DNA from: Pseudogulbenkiania sp.
GTDB lineage: Bacteria > Pseudomonadota > Gammaproteobacteria > Burkholderiales > Chromobacteriaceae
Assembly (NCBI GenBank): GCA_018260425.1
Contig: JAGLBD010000002.1
Location: forward strand, 101,478 to 165,477
Length of the DNA stretch: 64,000 nucleotides
Reading direction: 5' to 3'
The number at the start of each line of letters is the position of its first letter. Position 1 is the first letter of the stretch. Below the pieces are notes generated by a model. The model saw only the letters and a program-made list of their open reading frames with translations. It had not been told where the DNA came from and did not search any database. The translations under genes were made by a program, and so were the position numbers. Below are positions 1 to 9,693 of the stretch, in pieces.

Positions 1-952
1 GCAAGCCGGCTTCGATGCGGCAGAACAGAAACGTCAGGCCGAATTGACCGAAGCAGGGTTGCCCACGGGTTTCGTTCACGGAGTCGATGCACAACAGGCC
101 GCCGCGCTGGCCGGCATTCCGCTCGAGCATCCCGGCTTGTTTTTCCCGGAGGCCGGGTGGGTGCATCCCCCGGCACTGGTGGCGGCCCTGACCCGCCACC
201 CGCGCATTACGGTACGTACCGGCGAAGCCGTCATCGAACTGGCCCGCCACCCCGAAGCCGCCCTTTGGGTCGCCAGCGGCGCCAATGGCCCCCTGGCGGT
301 CGGGTCGGCGGTCATTCTGGCCGGCGCCGCCGACACGGCGGGATTCGACATGACATGCCACCTGCCCCTCAAACGGATTCGCGGCCAGATTACCGAGGCC
401 TGCGCGACACCAGCCTCGCAGCGGCTGGCGACCGTATTATGTGGCGAAGGGTATATTTCACCGGCCCGCCACAACCGGCATTGCCTGGGAGCGACCTTTA
501 CCTTTGACGATGACAGTTGCGAGGTGCGTGCCGAGGAACATCAGCACAATCTGGCCATGCTGGAGGAGCTCTCCCCGGCCTTGTTCGAAGCGCTGTCCGG
601 AGACACCGCCGGGCCGGAGGTCATCGGCGGCAGGGCGGCACATCGCTGCACCAGCCCCGATTATTTGCCGATGATCGGCCCGGTCGTGAGCCGAGAGGAC
701 TTTGTCGACGGCTATCGGGCGCTGGCCAATGATGCGACCTTGCGTCTGGCATCACCGGCACCGTGGCAGCCGGGACTCTACGTGAATACCGCCCATGGTT
801 CACGCGGGCTGATTACCGCCCCCCTGTCGGGTGAAATTCTCGCCAGCTATCTGTGCGGCGAAGCGGCCCCGTTGCCACGGTCGCTGATGGATGCGGTGCA
901 CCCGAACCGTTTCCTGCTGCGCGACCTGATTCGCGGCAAACTGCACCGCTAA
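1..952 (+). CDS. mnmC: MnmC C-terminal FAD-dependent oxidoreductase domain (tRNA mnm5s2U biosynthesis), 5'-truncated by the window edge
   Basis: ORF open from the window start; protein FVHGVDAQQAAALAGIPLEHPGLFFPEAGWVHPPALVAAL...NTAHGSRGLITAPLSGEILASYL is typical of the MnmC oxidoreductase domain. Confidence 0.85.
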   Translation, partial: QAGFDAAEQKRQAELTEAGLPTGFVHGVDAQQAAALAGIPLEHPGLFFPEAGWVHPPALVAALTRHPRITVRTGEAVIELARHPEAALWVASGANGPLAVGSAVILAGAADTAGFDMTCHLPLKRIRGQITEACATPASQRLATVLCGEGYISPARHNRHCLGATFTFDDDSCEVRAEEHQHNLAMLEELSPALFEALSGDTAGPEVIGGRAAHRCTSPDYLPMIGPVVSREDFVDGYRALANDATLRLASPAPWQPGLYVNTAHGSRGLITAPLSGEILASYLCGEAAPLPRSLMDAVHPNRFLLRDLIRGKLHR

Positions 953-956
953 GACC

Positions 957-1397
957 TCAGGCGTGGCCCGCTTCATGGTGGGCCACGGCCTGCTCCAACA
1001 CCGCCCGGATATCAGCGGGAACCGGTACCGCCTTCCCTTCCCGGTAGTTCACCCACACCAACGTCACATCGGCATAGGCATAGACCGTGTCGGCATCGCC
1101 TTTTCGATAGAAGTGGTGGCGTAAGCACACACTGCTGCGTCCCAGCTTTTCCAGTTCGATCGTCACCTCGACATCGGCGGGATAGGTCAACTCCTTGCGG
1201 AACGTACAGGAGGTGCTGGCCAGTACCGGGCCTTCCCCTTCAGGATCAATGCCGTGTCCCAGCGACTCCAGCCAGTCCAGACGAATCTGCTCGAGATAGC
1301 GAAAGTAATAGGTATTGTTCAGATGTCCGACGGCGTCCATATCGCCCCAGCGCATCGTGATGGATTGGCGGGCAATGAGCGGATAGGTCTTTTCCAT
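957..1397 (-). CDS. Acyl-CoA thioesterase, 4-hydroxybenzoyl-CoA thioesterase (hotdog) family
   Basis: MRWGDMDAVGHLNNTYYFRYLEQIRLDWL hotdog motif; start chosen at MEKTYPL. Confidence 0.8.
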   Translation of the reverse strand: MEKTYPLIARQSITMRWGDMDAVGHLNNTYYFRYLEQIRLDWLESLGHGIDPEGEGPVLASTSCTFRKELTYPADVEVTIELEKLGRSSVCLRHHFYRKGDADTVYAYADVTLVWVNYREGKAVPVPADIRAVLEQAVAHHEAGHA

Positions 1398-1780
1398 GCA
1401 GCACTCTTTCCTTGCTAAAAGATACACAAATACACTATGCCAATATCAATATCACTTCGTATATAAACAACGACATTGACGTTGTCGCGACGCAACAACT
1501 TACGACAATGTGCAAATTCACCGCGAGCGGCGGCAATCACGTCGCCACGCGGGCTTCTTGTGCAAGCGACCACCTGGCAACACAAGATTTAGCGTTACTG
1601 TAAACAAAATGCTCTTTACAAAAGTTGCAAAACCGATCAAGTTGCTTCAAGCGGGGCAGCAGAGTGAGCGCAGCAACTGGAACCAAACGACCCGTTGCGC
1701 GGTCTAACGCCTAAGTGGCTTTTCTGTCAGCACCCGTCAAAGCAGGCGCATGGCAGCCCACCAGACAGTGAGGTACGAGC

Positions 1781-1969
1781 ATGATTTACCGCATTCCTCT
1801 CAGTGTTCGCCGCAAGCAGGCTCGCGATCAACATGAAAGTTTCTTGTACGCAGTCGCCAAACCACAGTTGAGCGGCCCCGAAAAAGCCCGGCAACAACGC
1901 GTTAGACAACGCGCTCATGACCGGGACGATGCCAGATTTCTGGCCGAACGCTGCGACGATCTCTTCTGA
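1781..1969 (+). CDS. Small hypothetical protein (62 aa)
   Basis: ORF with a plausible RBS (gaggtacgagcATG); no family recognised. Confidence 0.35.
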   Translation: MIYRIPLSVRRKQARDQHESFLYAVAKPQLSGPEKARQQRVRQRAHDRDDARFLAERCDDLF

Positions 1970-2222
1970 CCCGTCGTTTCACGCTGAAGACGGGGTAGCC
2001 TTCCCTGCCCCGTGGCTTCACGCACCCTGCTTTGCCCCCTCATTTCCTGATTCTTCCCTGTCATCCGTTTACTGCAATACGCGTTAACAATTAAAACCGT
2101 TCAACATATCCAAAAACTAATTATTATCACCTTACGGTAAAACGCCATAAGATGCCCGAAACCAAAACAAACACGACAGGGCACAAAAACACGAACCAAA
2201 GCATCACGTAATGAGGACATCC

Positions 2223-2591
2223 ATGAGTGCTGAAAACACTATTTCCTTCGACCCGCGCAGCTTGCGACTCCAGCTGGACATGAACCAGCAAGAATTCTGG
2301 AGCGCAATCGGTGTGACCCAGTCGGGGGGCTCGCGCTATGAAAATGACCGGCGCATTCCACGTCCGGTCATGGAGCTGCTGCGCTTGCGCTACCAACTGG
2401 GTATTCCGCTGGACGGCATCAACCAGGACAATGCGCCGATCATTCGCGCCATTGCCAGCGGCGAGATGAACACCGATTCATTGCGCCGCAATGTCGACCG
2501 TATTCAGGCGGTGCTCACGGCCAGTGAAAGTCTGGCACGCGAAGCCGCCAGATTGTCGGTTGCAGCGGAAGCCTTGCTCGAAGACAACTAA
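2223..2591 (+). CDS. XRE-like helix-turn-helix protein
   Basis: LRLQLDMNQQEFWSAIGVTQSGGSRYENDRRIP HTH motif; followed by an intrinsic terminator. Confidence 0.7.
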   Translation: MSAENTISFDPRSLRLQLDMNQQEFWSAIGVTQSGGSRYENDRRIPRPVMELLRLRYQLGIPLDGINQDNAPIIRAIASGEMNTDSLRRNVDRIQAVLTASESLAREAARLSVAAEALLEDN

Positions 2592-2616
2592 TATCAAGCC
2601 GGTCAGAACCACAACC

Positions 2617-2650
2617 ACCGGGGTCTCCTGAGGAGCCCCGGTTTTTTATT
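2617..2650 (+). terminator. Rho-independent terminator
   Basis: accggggtctcctgaggagccccggttttttatt. Confidence 0.85.
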
Positions 2651-2947
2651 GCTTGCCTACCGATTAAAGAGGGTCTGATTAACCGGTTGAACAGCCTTAA
2701 TGTCGCATTGTCTGACAATGTCAAATAACGGGCAATGAACACTTTTGATACCCGTCATTGCATTAATCTGGCTATCCTTACATTTACGGACATGATCAAT
2801 CTATCTCTGGATTAAATTTGGCTTATGTGAGAAGATTGCCGACATACAAACAACGGTGTATGTCTGTTATATAGCAGCCATTTCCGGTGTTTCCGCAACC
2901 AAAGCCCATTGACTCCAAGAAGTGAATAGCAAGGCCCAGGAAACGAT

Positions 2948-3325
2948 ATGTCCATTGCACCAACTGATTATTTGACAGCGGCCAGCCGTCTTATCAACGA
3001 TTTTCAGGAACTGGTTTGTGCCGATGTTCCTTTGGTCGCCATCGCGATCTTCTTTGCCCTACCCGCCGAAGGCTCTGCTCCCCGCTCGGAAATTGTCAGA
3101 CAAGCCGCCAAAGAGGTCTCTTCCGGAGCCGTATCCCGTGCGTTCAGCCTGTTGGCCGGTCTGGACAAGACCCGCAAGGAAGAATCCAAAATCTCTCCTC
3201 TGGTGGCGTTCTTCCCGGATCCAAAAGACCGTAGACATCAACTGGTACAACTGACCGAACGCGGCCAGACGGTACGACAAGAAATGCTGGATCGGGCTTC
3301 GCAGCGTGGCATCATCGCCAATTAA
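2948..3325 (+). CDS. MarR-like winged-helix regulator
   Basis: Winged-helix pattern ...SRAFSLLAGLDKTRKEESKISPLVAFFPDPKDRRHQLVQLTERGQTVRQEM. Confidence 0.65.
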   Translation: MSIAPTDYLTAASRLINDFQELVCADVPLVAIAIFFALPAEGSAPRSEIVRQAAKEVSSGAVSRAFSLLAGLDKTRKEESKISPLVAFFPDPKDRRHQLVQLTERGQTVRQEMLDRASQRGIIAN

Positions 3326-3342
3326 CCATGAGGCCATTAAAT

Positions 3343-3380
3343 AAAAAACACCGGCAATTAACTATTTGCCGGTGTTTTTT
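3343..3380. terminator. Bidirectional terminator
   Basis: Perfect 15-bp inverted repeat aaaaaacaccggcaa...ttgccggtgtttttt. Confidence 0.85.
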
Positions 3381-3520
3381 ATTTAAACAATTCCATTGCT
3401 ATTAATATCAACCGCAAGTCAACCGTAGAACTACGTATCCATTAATTATCATCACCGCCACGGTATTGTATTTCCGCTGTCTAAACCATTAAGAATACTG
3501 CGGCAATATCTACTGCAACA

Positions 3521-4060
3521 TCAATCCGGAACGCCACTGCCATCATGCATCCAGCTAGCATGTGATGGCGCTCGTTTGGTTTGCGCCCACTCTTCCAGCA
3601 TCGCCCATTTAACCTGATCCAGTTTTCGTGTCATCGCCGTCGTCGCGGTATTGGCGGCCAGTTCCAGACGATGTCCGTTGGGATCAAAGAAATAAATGGA
3701 TTTGAAAATCGTGTGATCCGTCGGTCCGACCACGGAAATACCGTCGGCCTCGAGACGCGCCTTGGTTTCCAATAGCGACTCCATCGAATCGACTTCAAAG
3801 GCAATGTGTTGAGTCCAGAGCGGTGTATTCGGATCACGGCCCATTGGCGGGCGGGTAGGCAACTCGAAGAATGCCAGAATATTGCCGCTACCGGCATCGA
3901 GAAATACATGCATGTAGGGATCGGGTTCTTTGGTAGAGGGCACTTCGTTTTCCGCAATCGCAAGCACGAAGTCCATCCCCAGATACTTGCCATACCACTC
4001 GACGGTTTCACGGGCATCCTTGCAGCGATAGGCGACGTGATGAATCTTGTTGATTTTCAT
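3521..4060 (-). CDS. VOC/glyoxalase-bleomycin resistance family dioxygenase-like protein
   Basis: MKINKIHHVAYRCKDARETVEWYGKYLGMDF...IYFFDPNGHRLELA. Confidence 0.8.
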   Translation of the reverse strand: MKINKIHHVAYRCKDARETVEWYGKYLGMDFVLAIAENEVPSTKEPDPYMHVFLDAGSGNILAFFELPTRPPMGRDPNTPLWTQHIAFEVDSMESLLETKARLEADGISVVGPTDHTIFKSIYFFDPNGHRLELAANTATTAMTRKLDQVKWAMLEEWAQTKRAPSHASWMHDGSGVPD

Positions 4061-4296
4061 GTTTCCTCCTGAATGTTATTGGCCTTGCCGTGTACCCGGC
4101 TGCACTGAATCCAGCTTACATTGAGCGGGCACAACGCTCCAGACAATGACATTCAACTTGCCACAAACTGAGCAATAACTCTGTTTGTGCGCAATGAAAC
4201 AACAAAAATCCCGGAAAGAGGCGTAAAAGACGCCAGAGACCATCACGACTGGCGCGACACATTCGCAACGATTTTGCCCCGGATCCGCTGCCTACT

Positions 4297-5526
4297 ATGG
4301 CTCATAGCTGGCGCAGGCAGGCTCGCGGCTGGTATGGTTGGGGATTGCCACGCCCGGAAAAGAGTCTGCGATTGCCTGTCCCCTCCCGCCCTACTCCAGA
4401 AACGACGAATCGCCGCACGCACGCACCACGACTTGCCCGTCTGGCTGGATGGCTGTGCGGCCTTCTGATCAGTGGCGAGCTGTGTGCCCAGTCCGTGCTG
4501 TTTATCGACCCGGGCAAGGGCGATGAAAATTATTGGCTGACAGCCACGCGCGCCATGCAGGCGGCAGCGGTCAGTCTGGGTGTCCGTCTGGAAGTCATTC
4601 ATGCCCAACGCGATCATTTGCGCGCACTGGGCATCGCCCGCGAAGTGGCCGACCGCCCCCCTGAAAAACGACCGGATTACGTCATCTTTTCCAACGACTA
4701 TGGCACGGGCCCCGAGATACTGCGGATTCTGGATCAGGCGGGCATCAAGACGTTTGTCGCCTTCAGCGGGATCAGCTTGCCGGCAGAACGCGCCATGACC
4801 GGACGCCCGCGGGAACGCTACACGCATTGGCTGGGTTCGCTGGAACCTCGCGCCGAAGAGGCCGGCTACGAGTCGGCCAAGGCCTTGATCGACAAGGCGC
4901 GTCAGGCCAAAGCCTTTGCCCGCGATGGCAAAATGCATCTGTTGGTGCTGGCCGGTGACCGCTCGACGCCCTCCTCTATCAAACGCAATATCGGCATGCA
5001 GCGCGCCGTGGCAGATGCCGGGGACGTGGTGATTGACCAGCAGGTCTATGCGGACTGGAGCCGTGACAAGGCCGTCGTGAAAAGTCGCTGGTTGTATTTG
5101 CGTTACCCGGAGGCACGGCTGGTCTGGAGCGGCAGCGACCAGATTGCACTGGGCGCAATGCAGAGTCTGGTCGCCCAAGGTGGCACCCCGGGAAAAACCC
5201 TATTCTTTTCCGGCATCAACACCTCGCCGGAAGCCATGGAAGCGTTTCGGACGGGACAACTCTCCAGTTTGTCCGGCGGACACTTCATTACCGGAGCCTG
5301 GGCGCTGGTGATGTTGTATGATTACGATCATGGCCGGGACTTCAAGGATGAGGGGCTGGAAATGGAATACTCCATGTTCATGCAGTTTACCCCGGCAAAT
5401 GCCGCCCGATTCGTCAAACTGTATGGTAAACAGGACTTCAGCCGTATCAAGTTCCGGGAAGCCAGCAAAGTATTGAATCCCGCCCGACACCATTATGATT
5501 TCCGCTTTAGCCCTTTGATGCACTAA
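4297..5526 (+). CDS. Periplasmic substrate-binding protein (sugar-binding/LacI-like fold)
   Basis: Signal-like RLAGWLCGLLISGELCAQ then SVLFIDPGKGDENYWLTATRAMQAAAVSLGVRLEV; N-terminal start uncertain. Confidence 0.7.
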   Translation: MAHSWRRQARGWYGWGLPRPEKSLRLPVPSRPTPETTNRRTHAPRLARLAGWLCGLLISGELCAQSVLFIDPGKGDENYWLTATRAMQAAAVSLGVRLEVIHAQRDHLRALGIAREVADRPPEKRPDYVIFSNDYGTGPEILRILDQAGIKTFVAFSGISLPAERAMTGRPRERYTHWLGSLEPRAEEAGYESAKALIDKARQAKAFARDGKMHLLVLAGDRSTPSSIKRNIGMQRAVADAGDVVIDQQVYADWSRDKAVVKSRWLYLRYPEARLVWSGSDQIALGAMQSLVAQGGTPGKTLFFSGINTSPEAMEAFRTGQLSSLSGGHFITGAWALVMLYDYDHGRDFKDEGLEMEYSMFMQFTPANAARFVKLYGKQDFSRIKFREASKVLNPARHHYDFRFSPLMH

Positions 5527-5537
5527 CTCCCGACTCG

Positions 5538-6788
5538 ATGCACTCTCAACACTTTCGCCCTCTGGCCAATTCGCTGATTCGCAAGATCATTGCCCTGATC
5601 GCGGCCTGTACCCTGCTAATGGTCGGACTGCAGGGCACAATGATTTACCGTCAGGAACAGGCCTTCTTCAACGCCTCGTTGCGCGACATCGCCAATTCCA
5701 GTGTGCCCTTGCTCGCCACCAGCCTGTGGGACATCGAACCGGAGAACATCCAGCAGCAGCTCGCCCTGATTGCCGATCGCCATCAAATCGGCTATGTGCG
5801 CCTGGTGGTCAAAACCGGTCAGATTTTCGAGGCAGGACAGCATGCCCTGGAGAAGAACACCGACCAACAACATTTTGACATCCCCCATCCCCATGGCAAC
5901 CGGGGCTTGATCGGCCATCTGGATGTCTGGCCGGACCATGAGGCGCAATACACCGACATGCTGGCGAGCTTGCTGCCGCTGCTGGCCGGCTACGGCATTC
6001 TGGGAGGACTGGTGTGCTTGCTGATCGCCCTGATCTTGCGCAGGGACTTGCAGCACCCCATGCAACAGATTGCCGCCTTCGTCACCGAGTTACGCCCGGA
6101 TAAACTGTCACAGCCCTTGCAACTGGATCGGCCGGTTGCGCACACGCGGGATGAAATCGATCTGGTCACCGAGGGATTTGCCGCCCTGCAACGCAGCCTG
6201 AACAATCACATTACCCATCTGGACCAACGGGTTGCAGACCGGACCCACGAGTTGAAGCTGGCGATGGACGCCATCCATCAACTGTCGATTACCGATCCGT
6301 TGACCGGTTGTTTCAACCGTCATCATTTCGAGGAGCATTTTGTCGAGGATGCTCTCGCCTGTGTCGCAGAACGACGGGCCTTTTCCGTGGTGTTTTGTGA
6401 CATCGACCACTTCAAGAACATCAACGATACGCTGGGGCATATCGGAGGGGATCAGGTACTGGCGCAACTGGGCGAGCGCCTGCGCACGACCTTGCGGGCC
6501 GGACAGGACTGGGTGGTACGCTATGGCGGGGAAGAATTCGTGATTGTGTTGCGCGATACCCCGTTGAAGAGTGCACTGAGCATGACCGAGCGGTTGCGAC
6601 AGTACGTCTGCGCCACACCGCTCGAGGTATCGGGGCAGCCCATGACGGCAACGGCCAGCTTTGGCGTTGCCCAGCTCAGGGAGGGCGAGCACCCCAATGA
6701 CTTATTGGAAAGGGTCGACGCCCTGCTCTATCAAGCCAAGCAAGAGGGACGCAACCGGGTCTGCCCGTCAGACGATTCTCAGGGCTGA
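5538..6788 (+). CDS. Membrane diguanylate cyclase with periplasmic sensor and GGDEF (GGEEF) domain
   Basis: N-terminal TM, periplasmic domain, second TM, then DPLTGCFNRHHFEEHF...VVRYGGEEFVIVL. Confidence 0.9.
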   Translation: MHSQHFRPLANSLIRKIIALIAACTLLMVGLQGTMIYRQEQAFFNASLRDIANSSVPLLATSLWDIEPENIQQQLALIADRHQIGYVRLVVKTGQIFEAGQHALEKNTDQQHFDIPHPHGNRGLIGHLDVWPDHEAQYTDMLASLLPLLAGYGILGGLVCLLIALILRRDLQHPMQQIAAFVTELRPDKLSQPLQLDRPVAHTRDEIDLVTEGFAALQRSLNNHITHLDQRVADRTHELKLAMDAIHQLSITDPLTGCFNRHHFEEHFVEDALACVAERRAFSVVFCDIDHFKNINDTLGHIGGDQVLAQLGERLRTTLRAGQDWVVRYGGEEFVIVLRDTPLKSALSMTERLRQYVCATPLEVSGQPMTATASFGVAQLREGEHPNDLLERVDALLYQAKQEGRNRVCPSDDSQG

Positions 6789-7438
6789 TCCCGCAGGGCT
6801 CGCTGCAATGCGGCAAGGCCCAACTCGGCGCCTTCGACCGAGATGGTGTGCATGACACCGGGCACGATATGGCTTGCCACGGCAAAACCGGCCCCGGCCA
6901 GTGCCTGTGCCGCCGACAAGGTTTCCTGGAACGGGATCACCGGGTCCTGCTCGCCGTGCACCAGCGTGACTGCCGTAGTAGTTGCCGCTCGCGGGGAGGA
7001 CGCCAGACGCCCGGAATAGCCGATCAGTGCGGCCATGCCGGCCGTGTCGTTGACCAGATGGTGCAAGGCCATGATGGTGCCTTGAGAAAACCCTGCCAAC
7101 GCGACACGACCGGGAGCAACACCGTGACGCTCGACTTCGGCATCCAGCAGGGTCAGTAACGCCGGATACGCCGCAGTCACCCGGGCGGGACGGTTGTCGG
7201 GAGTAATCCCGGTCAGATCGAACCATTGACGCCCCTCGCCGCCCCCGGCAAAGGCTTCACAGCCATCCAGCGCAACGAATGCCGTCCCCGGCAAGGAATG
7301 TGACCAAAAGTCAGCCAGCGGCAGCAGATCCGCTCCATTGCTGCCGACACCATGCAGCAGGATGACCAGTGAATCCGTCGTTCCCTGCCGCGCTTCGCGA
7401 CGCCACCCGTGTTCATCGTGTTGCCAGATCATTGACAT
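6779..7438 (-). CDS. Phospholipase/carboxylesterase family alpha/beta hydrolase (YpfH-like)
   Basis: LVILLHGVGSNGADLLPLADFW...ALAGFSQGTIMALHH (GFSQG nucleophile elbow). Confidence 0.85.
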   Translation of the reverse strand: MSMIWQHDEHGWRREARQGTTDSLVILLHGVGSNGADLLPLADFWSHSLPGTAFVALDGCEAFAGGGEGRQWFDLTGITPDNRPARVTAAYPALLTLLDAEVERHGVAPGRVALAGFSQGTIMALHHLVNDTAGMAALIGYSGRLASSPRAATTTAVTLVHGEQDPVIPFQETLSAAQALAGAGFAVASHIVPGVMHTISVEGAELGLAALQRALRDQP

Positions 7439-7526
7439 TCCTTGGTTTCAACTCTTTAACCTAGTTTAATTGGTGTATTCCACGTCAACCAGTTATTTGT
7501 ATGATCTGGCAACCCGTCCCCCCTTG

Positions 7527-7952
7527 TCAGTCTATCGTCCTTTCTACGTTCAATAGCCGCTGACAGGCGGCCAGTTGTTCGGTGTTTCGGTCGGCTTCGG
7601 TGGCGAGTCGAACAAGAAACGCTGCATCCGCAGGCCGAAGTCCGCCTGCCGCGCTTGCATCACGCTGGCCGGCACCGGCGGAGGCATCGGGCACGCGGGC
7701 CGCGAGACGCTGGCGCAGCCGGACAGTACCAGCGCGAAGGCCGGCAATAACACGATCGTTTTCATTACTCTGGCTCCTCCATTTATCCAACAACTCACGG
7801 TCGGCTGTGTTGAACGCAGCGCCTTGGGCGTGTTCGACTTTCCTTGCCTGCTCGCTGGCGGCCACCGCCGAGCCGGCCGCCTGACGCCCCTCCAGATGAC
7901 CCAAAAAATAGGCCAGCACACTGGCCAACCCGACAATCAAGACACCCCGCAT
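7527..7952 (-). CDS. Rz-like i-spanin (lysis)
   Basis: N-terminal TM plus coiled coil, position after endolysin/holin genes, with nested Rz1-like lipoprotein. Confidence 0.7.
   Translation of the reverse strand: MRGVLIVGLASVLAYFLGHLEGRQAAGSAVAASEQARKVEHAQGAAFNTADRELLDKWRSQSNENDRVIAGLRAGTVRLRQRLAARVPDASAGAGQRDASAAGGLRPADAAFLVRLATEADRNTEQLAACQRLLNVERTID
7550..7765 (-). CDS. Rz1-like o-spanin lipoprotein, nested out of frame within the Rz gene
   Basis: MKTIVLLPAFALVLSGCASVSRPACPMPPPVPASVMQ: lipobox LSGC and proline-rich region; RBS ggaggagccagagta before ATG at 7765. Confidence 0.75.
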   Translation of the reverse strand: MKTIVLLPAFALVLSGCASVSRPACPMPPPVPASVMQARQADFGLRMQRFLFDSPPKPTETPNNWPPVSGY

Positions 7953-7953
7953 A

Positions 7954-8214
7954 TCACCCGCCTCCCTTGGCTTTCGCCAATGCTGTCACGCCCGACCAGA
8001 TTGCCAGCAAAACCCCGCCGACCAATCCAGCCACCACGTAGTTGATGATTTTGTCGCTGATGCCGTCCACCCGCTTGGCCAGCTTGACGGCATCGGCGAC
8101 ACCGGCATCGGCAAACGCTTTCTCGACCGCACGCTTTGCCACCTCCTCCAACAGTTCCTCGAAGGCGTCACGGGGCATCGTCACATCGCCGCAGTCATGG
8201 TGTTTGTCCATCAT
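7954..8214 (-). CDS. Small single-TM phage-type protein, candidate holin or holin accessory
   Basis: IINYVVAGLVGGVLLAIWSGVTALAKA TM segment; located in the lysis module. Confidence 0.5.
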   Translation of the reverse strand: MMDKHHDCGDVTMPRDAFEELLEEVAKRAVEKAFADAGVADAVKLAKRVDGISDKIINYVVAGLVGGVLLAIWSGVTALAKAKGGG

Positions 8215-8891
8215 CCCTCCTTATCCAGATACGGCTGATATTTCGGACTCCGCACTTTGATGATGTTGGCCGGATACTCCCGGTTGATGTCGAAGGCCGA
8301 CTTGCCGTAGCCCTTCCACGCCGCCCGGCTCTTGTTGCTGGTCAATTCGACATGACCCCACCAACGCGCCGGATCACACCCCGTGGTTGCCCGGCAAATG
8401 GCCCGATCAGAACGCAGGCCCCCGCCGCCGCCGTTGTAACAGGCCAGCATCATGGCGAGTCCGTCATCACCGGTTGCGCCCGCGGCATAGCGGCGGCACT
8501 CCCGGTCCATCACCAGCAAGGCACGAATCTGCCGTTCGGGGTCGAAACGCTCGGCCCAGCGCCAGCCGGCCAACCCACGGTCCCGGGCTTTGACTTCCTC
8601 GAAGTTATTGAAACGCCGAGTCACGGTAAGCTGCCCCAAGCCGAAACCGTACTCCCGGGCCGTATTGAGTTCGGTGCGGGGATTCCAGCACTTGGGGCTA
8701 TGCAGACTCGGGCAGGTTTCCTGCTCGATTTGCCCGGCAAACAAGGCTCGGGGCCGAATCTCCGGCACGACCTGAACAGCCTGCCGGTCAAGCATCGGCA
8801 AGTACTGGACAGCCCCCGGAGGAATCGAAACGCCCTGGGCAAACACCGGCAGCACGGCCAAGCACCCGAACACTATCCAGTACACCTTCAT
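8211..8891 (-). CDS. Lytic transglycosylase/lysozyme-like endolysin with N-terminal signal segment
   Basis: MKVYWIVFGCLAVLPVFAQ signal; QIEQETCPSL...EYGFGLGQLTVT muramidase/SLT-like pattern. Confidence 0.7.
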   Translation of the reverse strand: MKVYWIVFGCLAVLPVFAQGVSIPPGAVQYLPMLDRQAVQVVPEIRPRALFAGQIEQETCPSLHSPKCWNPRTELNTAREYGFGLGQLTVTRRFNNFEEVKARDRGLAGWRWAERFDPERQIRALLVMDRECRRYAAGATGDDGLAMMLACYNGGGGGLRSDRAICRATTGCDPARWWGHVELTSNKSRAAWKGYGKSAFDINREYPANIIKVRSPKYQPYLDKEG

Positions 8892-8893
8892 GG

Positions 8894-9217
8894 TTACCCC
8901 TTGGTCAGCATCAGGGTGATGATCGGCATCAGCGCCTGAATCACCATGCACAAGCCCAGCACCACCAGACCGGCACCGACGGGATGCTCATAGGCACGAT
9001 GGGCAAAGTGCTGCAGATCGACACGGTGAAACAGCACCCGGCGCAACACATGCGCCAGCGCCGTGGCGATGAACGCACACCCGGCGAACTCGACCGGAGG
9101 CGCGGCGGCGGCCGGCAAGCCAACGGAAGACAGATGGCTGCCGGCCAACCAGATCAACACCAGCCCGGCCGCCACCAACAGCGTCAGGCGGATCACATCA
9201 GGAACGACGGTTTTCAT
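8894..9217 (-). CDS. Phage holin-like multi-TM membrane protein
   Basis: Three hydrophobic segments; 107 aa; lysis module position. Confidence 0.6.
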   Translation of the reverse strand: MKTVVPDVIRLTLLVAAGLVLIWLAGSHLSSVGLPAAAAPPVEFAGCAFIATALAHVLRRVLFHRVDLQHFAHRAYEHPVGAGLVVLGLCMVIQALMPIITLMLTKG

Positions 9218-9233
9218 ATCAGACTCCTAAAAG

Positions 9234-9255
9234 CAAAAAACCCGCCGAAGCGGGT
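9234..9255 (-). terminator. Intrinsic-terminator-like hairpin downstream of fibre cassette 1
   Basis: Minus strand acccgcttcggcgggttttttgctt. Confidence 0.8.
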
Positions 9256-9692
9256 CAGGATTGAGTCAGGGCAGCGAGCCAGTCAGGAGGTGCCGGCCAC
9301 GATACAGAGGAAGGAAACCCCTTCTGCAGCGGCACGTCGCGCAAGGCCTGGCGATAGGCCATCAAGGCCGAGTACTGAGCACTGGTCAGCGAGGTTTTGA
9401 GAGAACCCTCGACCTGATCGCGGTGCCGGGCAACGATCCAGTCGGTCTGGCCAACCAGCGCATCGCGTTGCAGACGTGCGGAGGCGGCAAGTTGCTCGGC
9501 AGTCGGTGCAGGAGGATCTGCCAGCACGGGCTTGCCGTCAGCACCGGCGACGATGCGTTTACCGGCAGACTGACCGTCCAGCAGGTCACGGTACTGTTTG
9601 TCGGTGATCTCGACGGCGTCGGATGGGATAGTGTTGCCATGGAGTTCGCGGCAGTAGAAGCCGTGGGTTGATGCGCTGTAGAAATAGTTCAT
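9255..9692 (-). CDS. Tail fibre assembly chaperone (Tfa-like), copy 1
   Basis: MNYFYSASTHGFYCRELHGNTIPSDAVEITDKQYRDLLDGQSAGKRI. Confidence 0.85.
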   Translation of the reverse strand: MNYFYSASTHGFYCRELHGNTIPSDAVEITDKQYRDLLDGQSAGKRIVAGADGKPVLADPPAPTAEQLAASARLQRDALVGQTDWIVARHRDQVEGSLKTSLTSAQYSALMAYRQALRDVPLQKGFPSSVSWPAPPDWLAALTQS

Positions 9693-9693
9693 G

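Noticed and set aside
4243-5178. 311-aa minus-strand ORF
   Set aside because: Antisense to the substrate-binding protein, no domain signature
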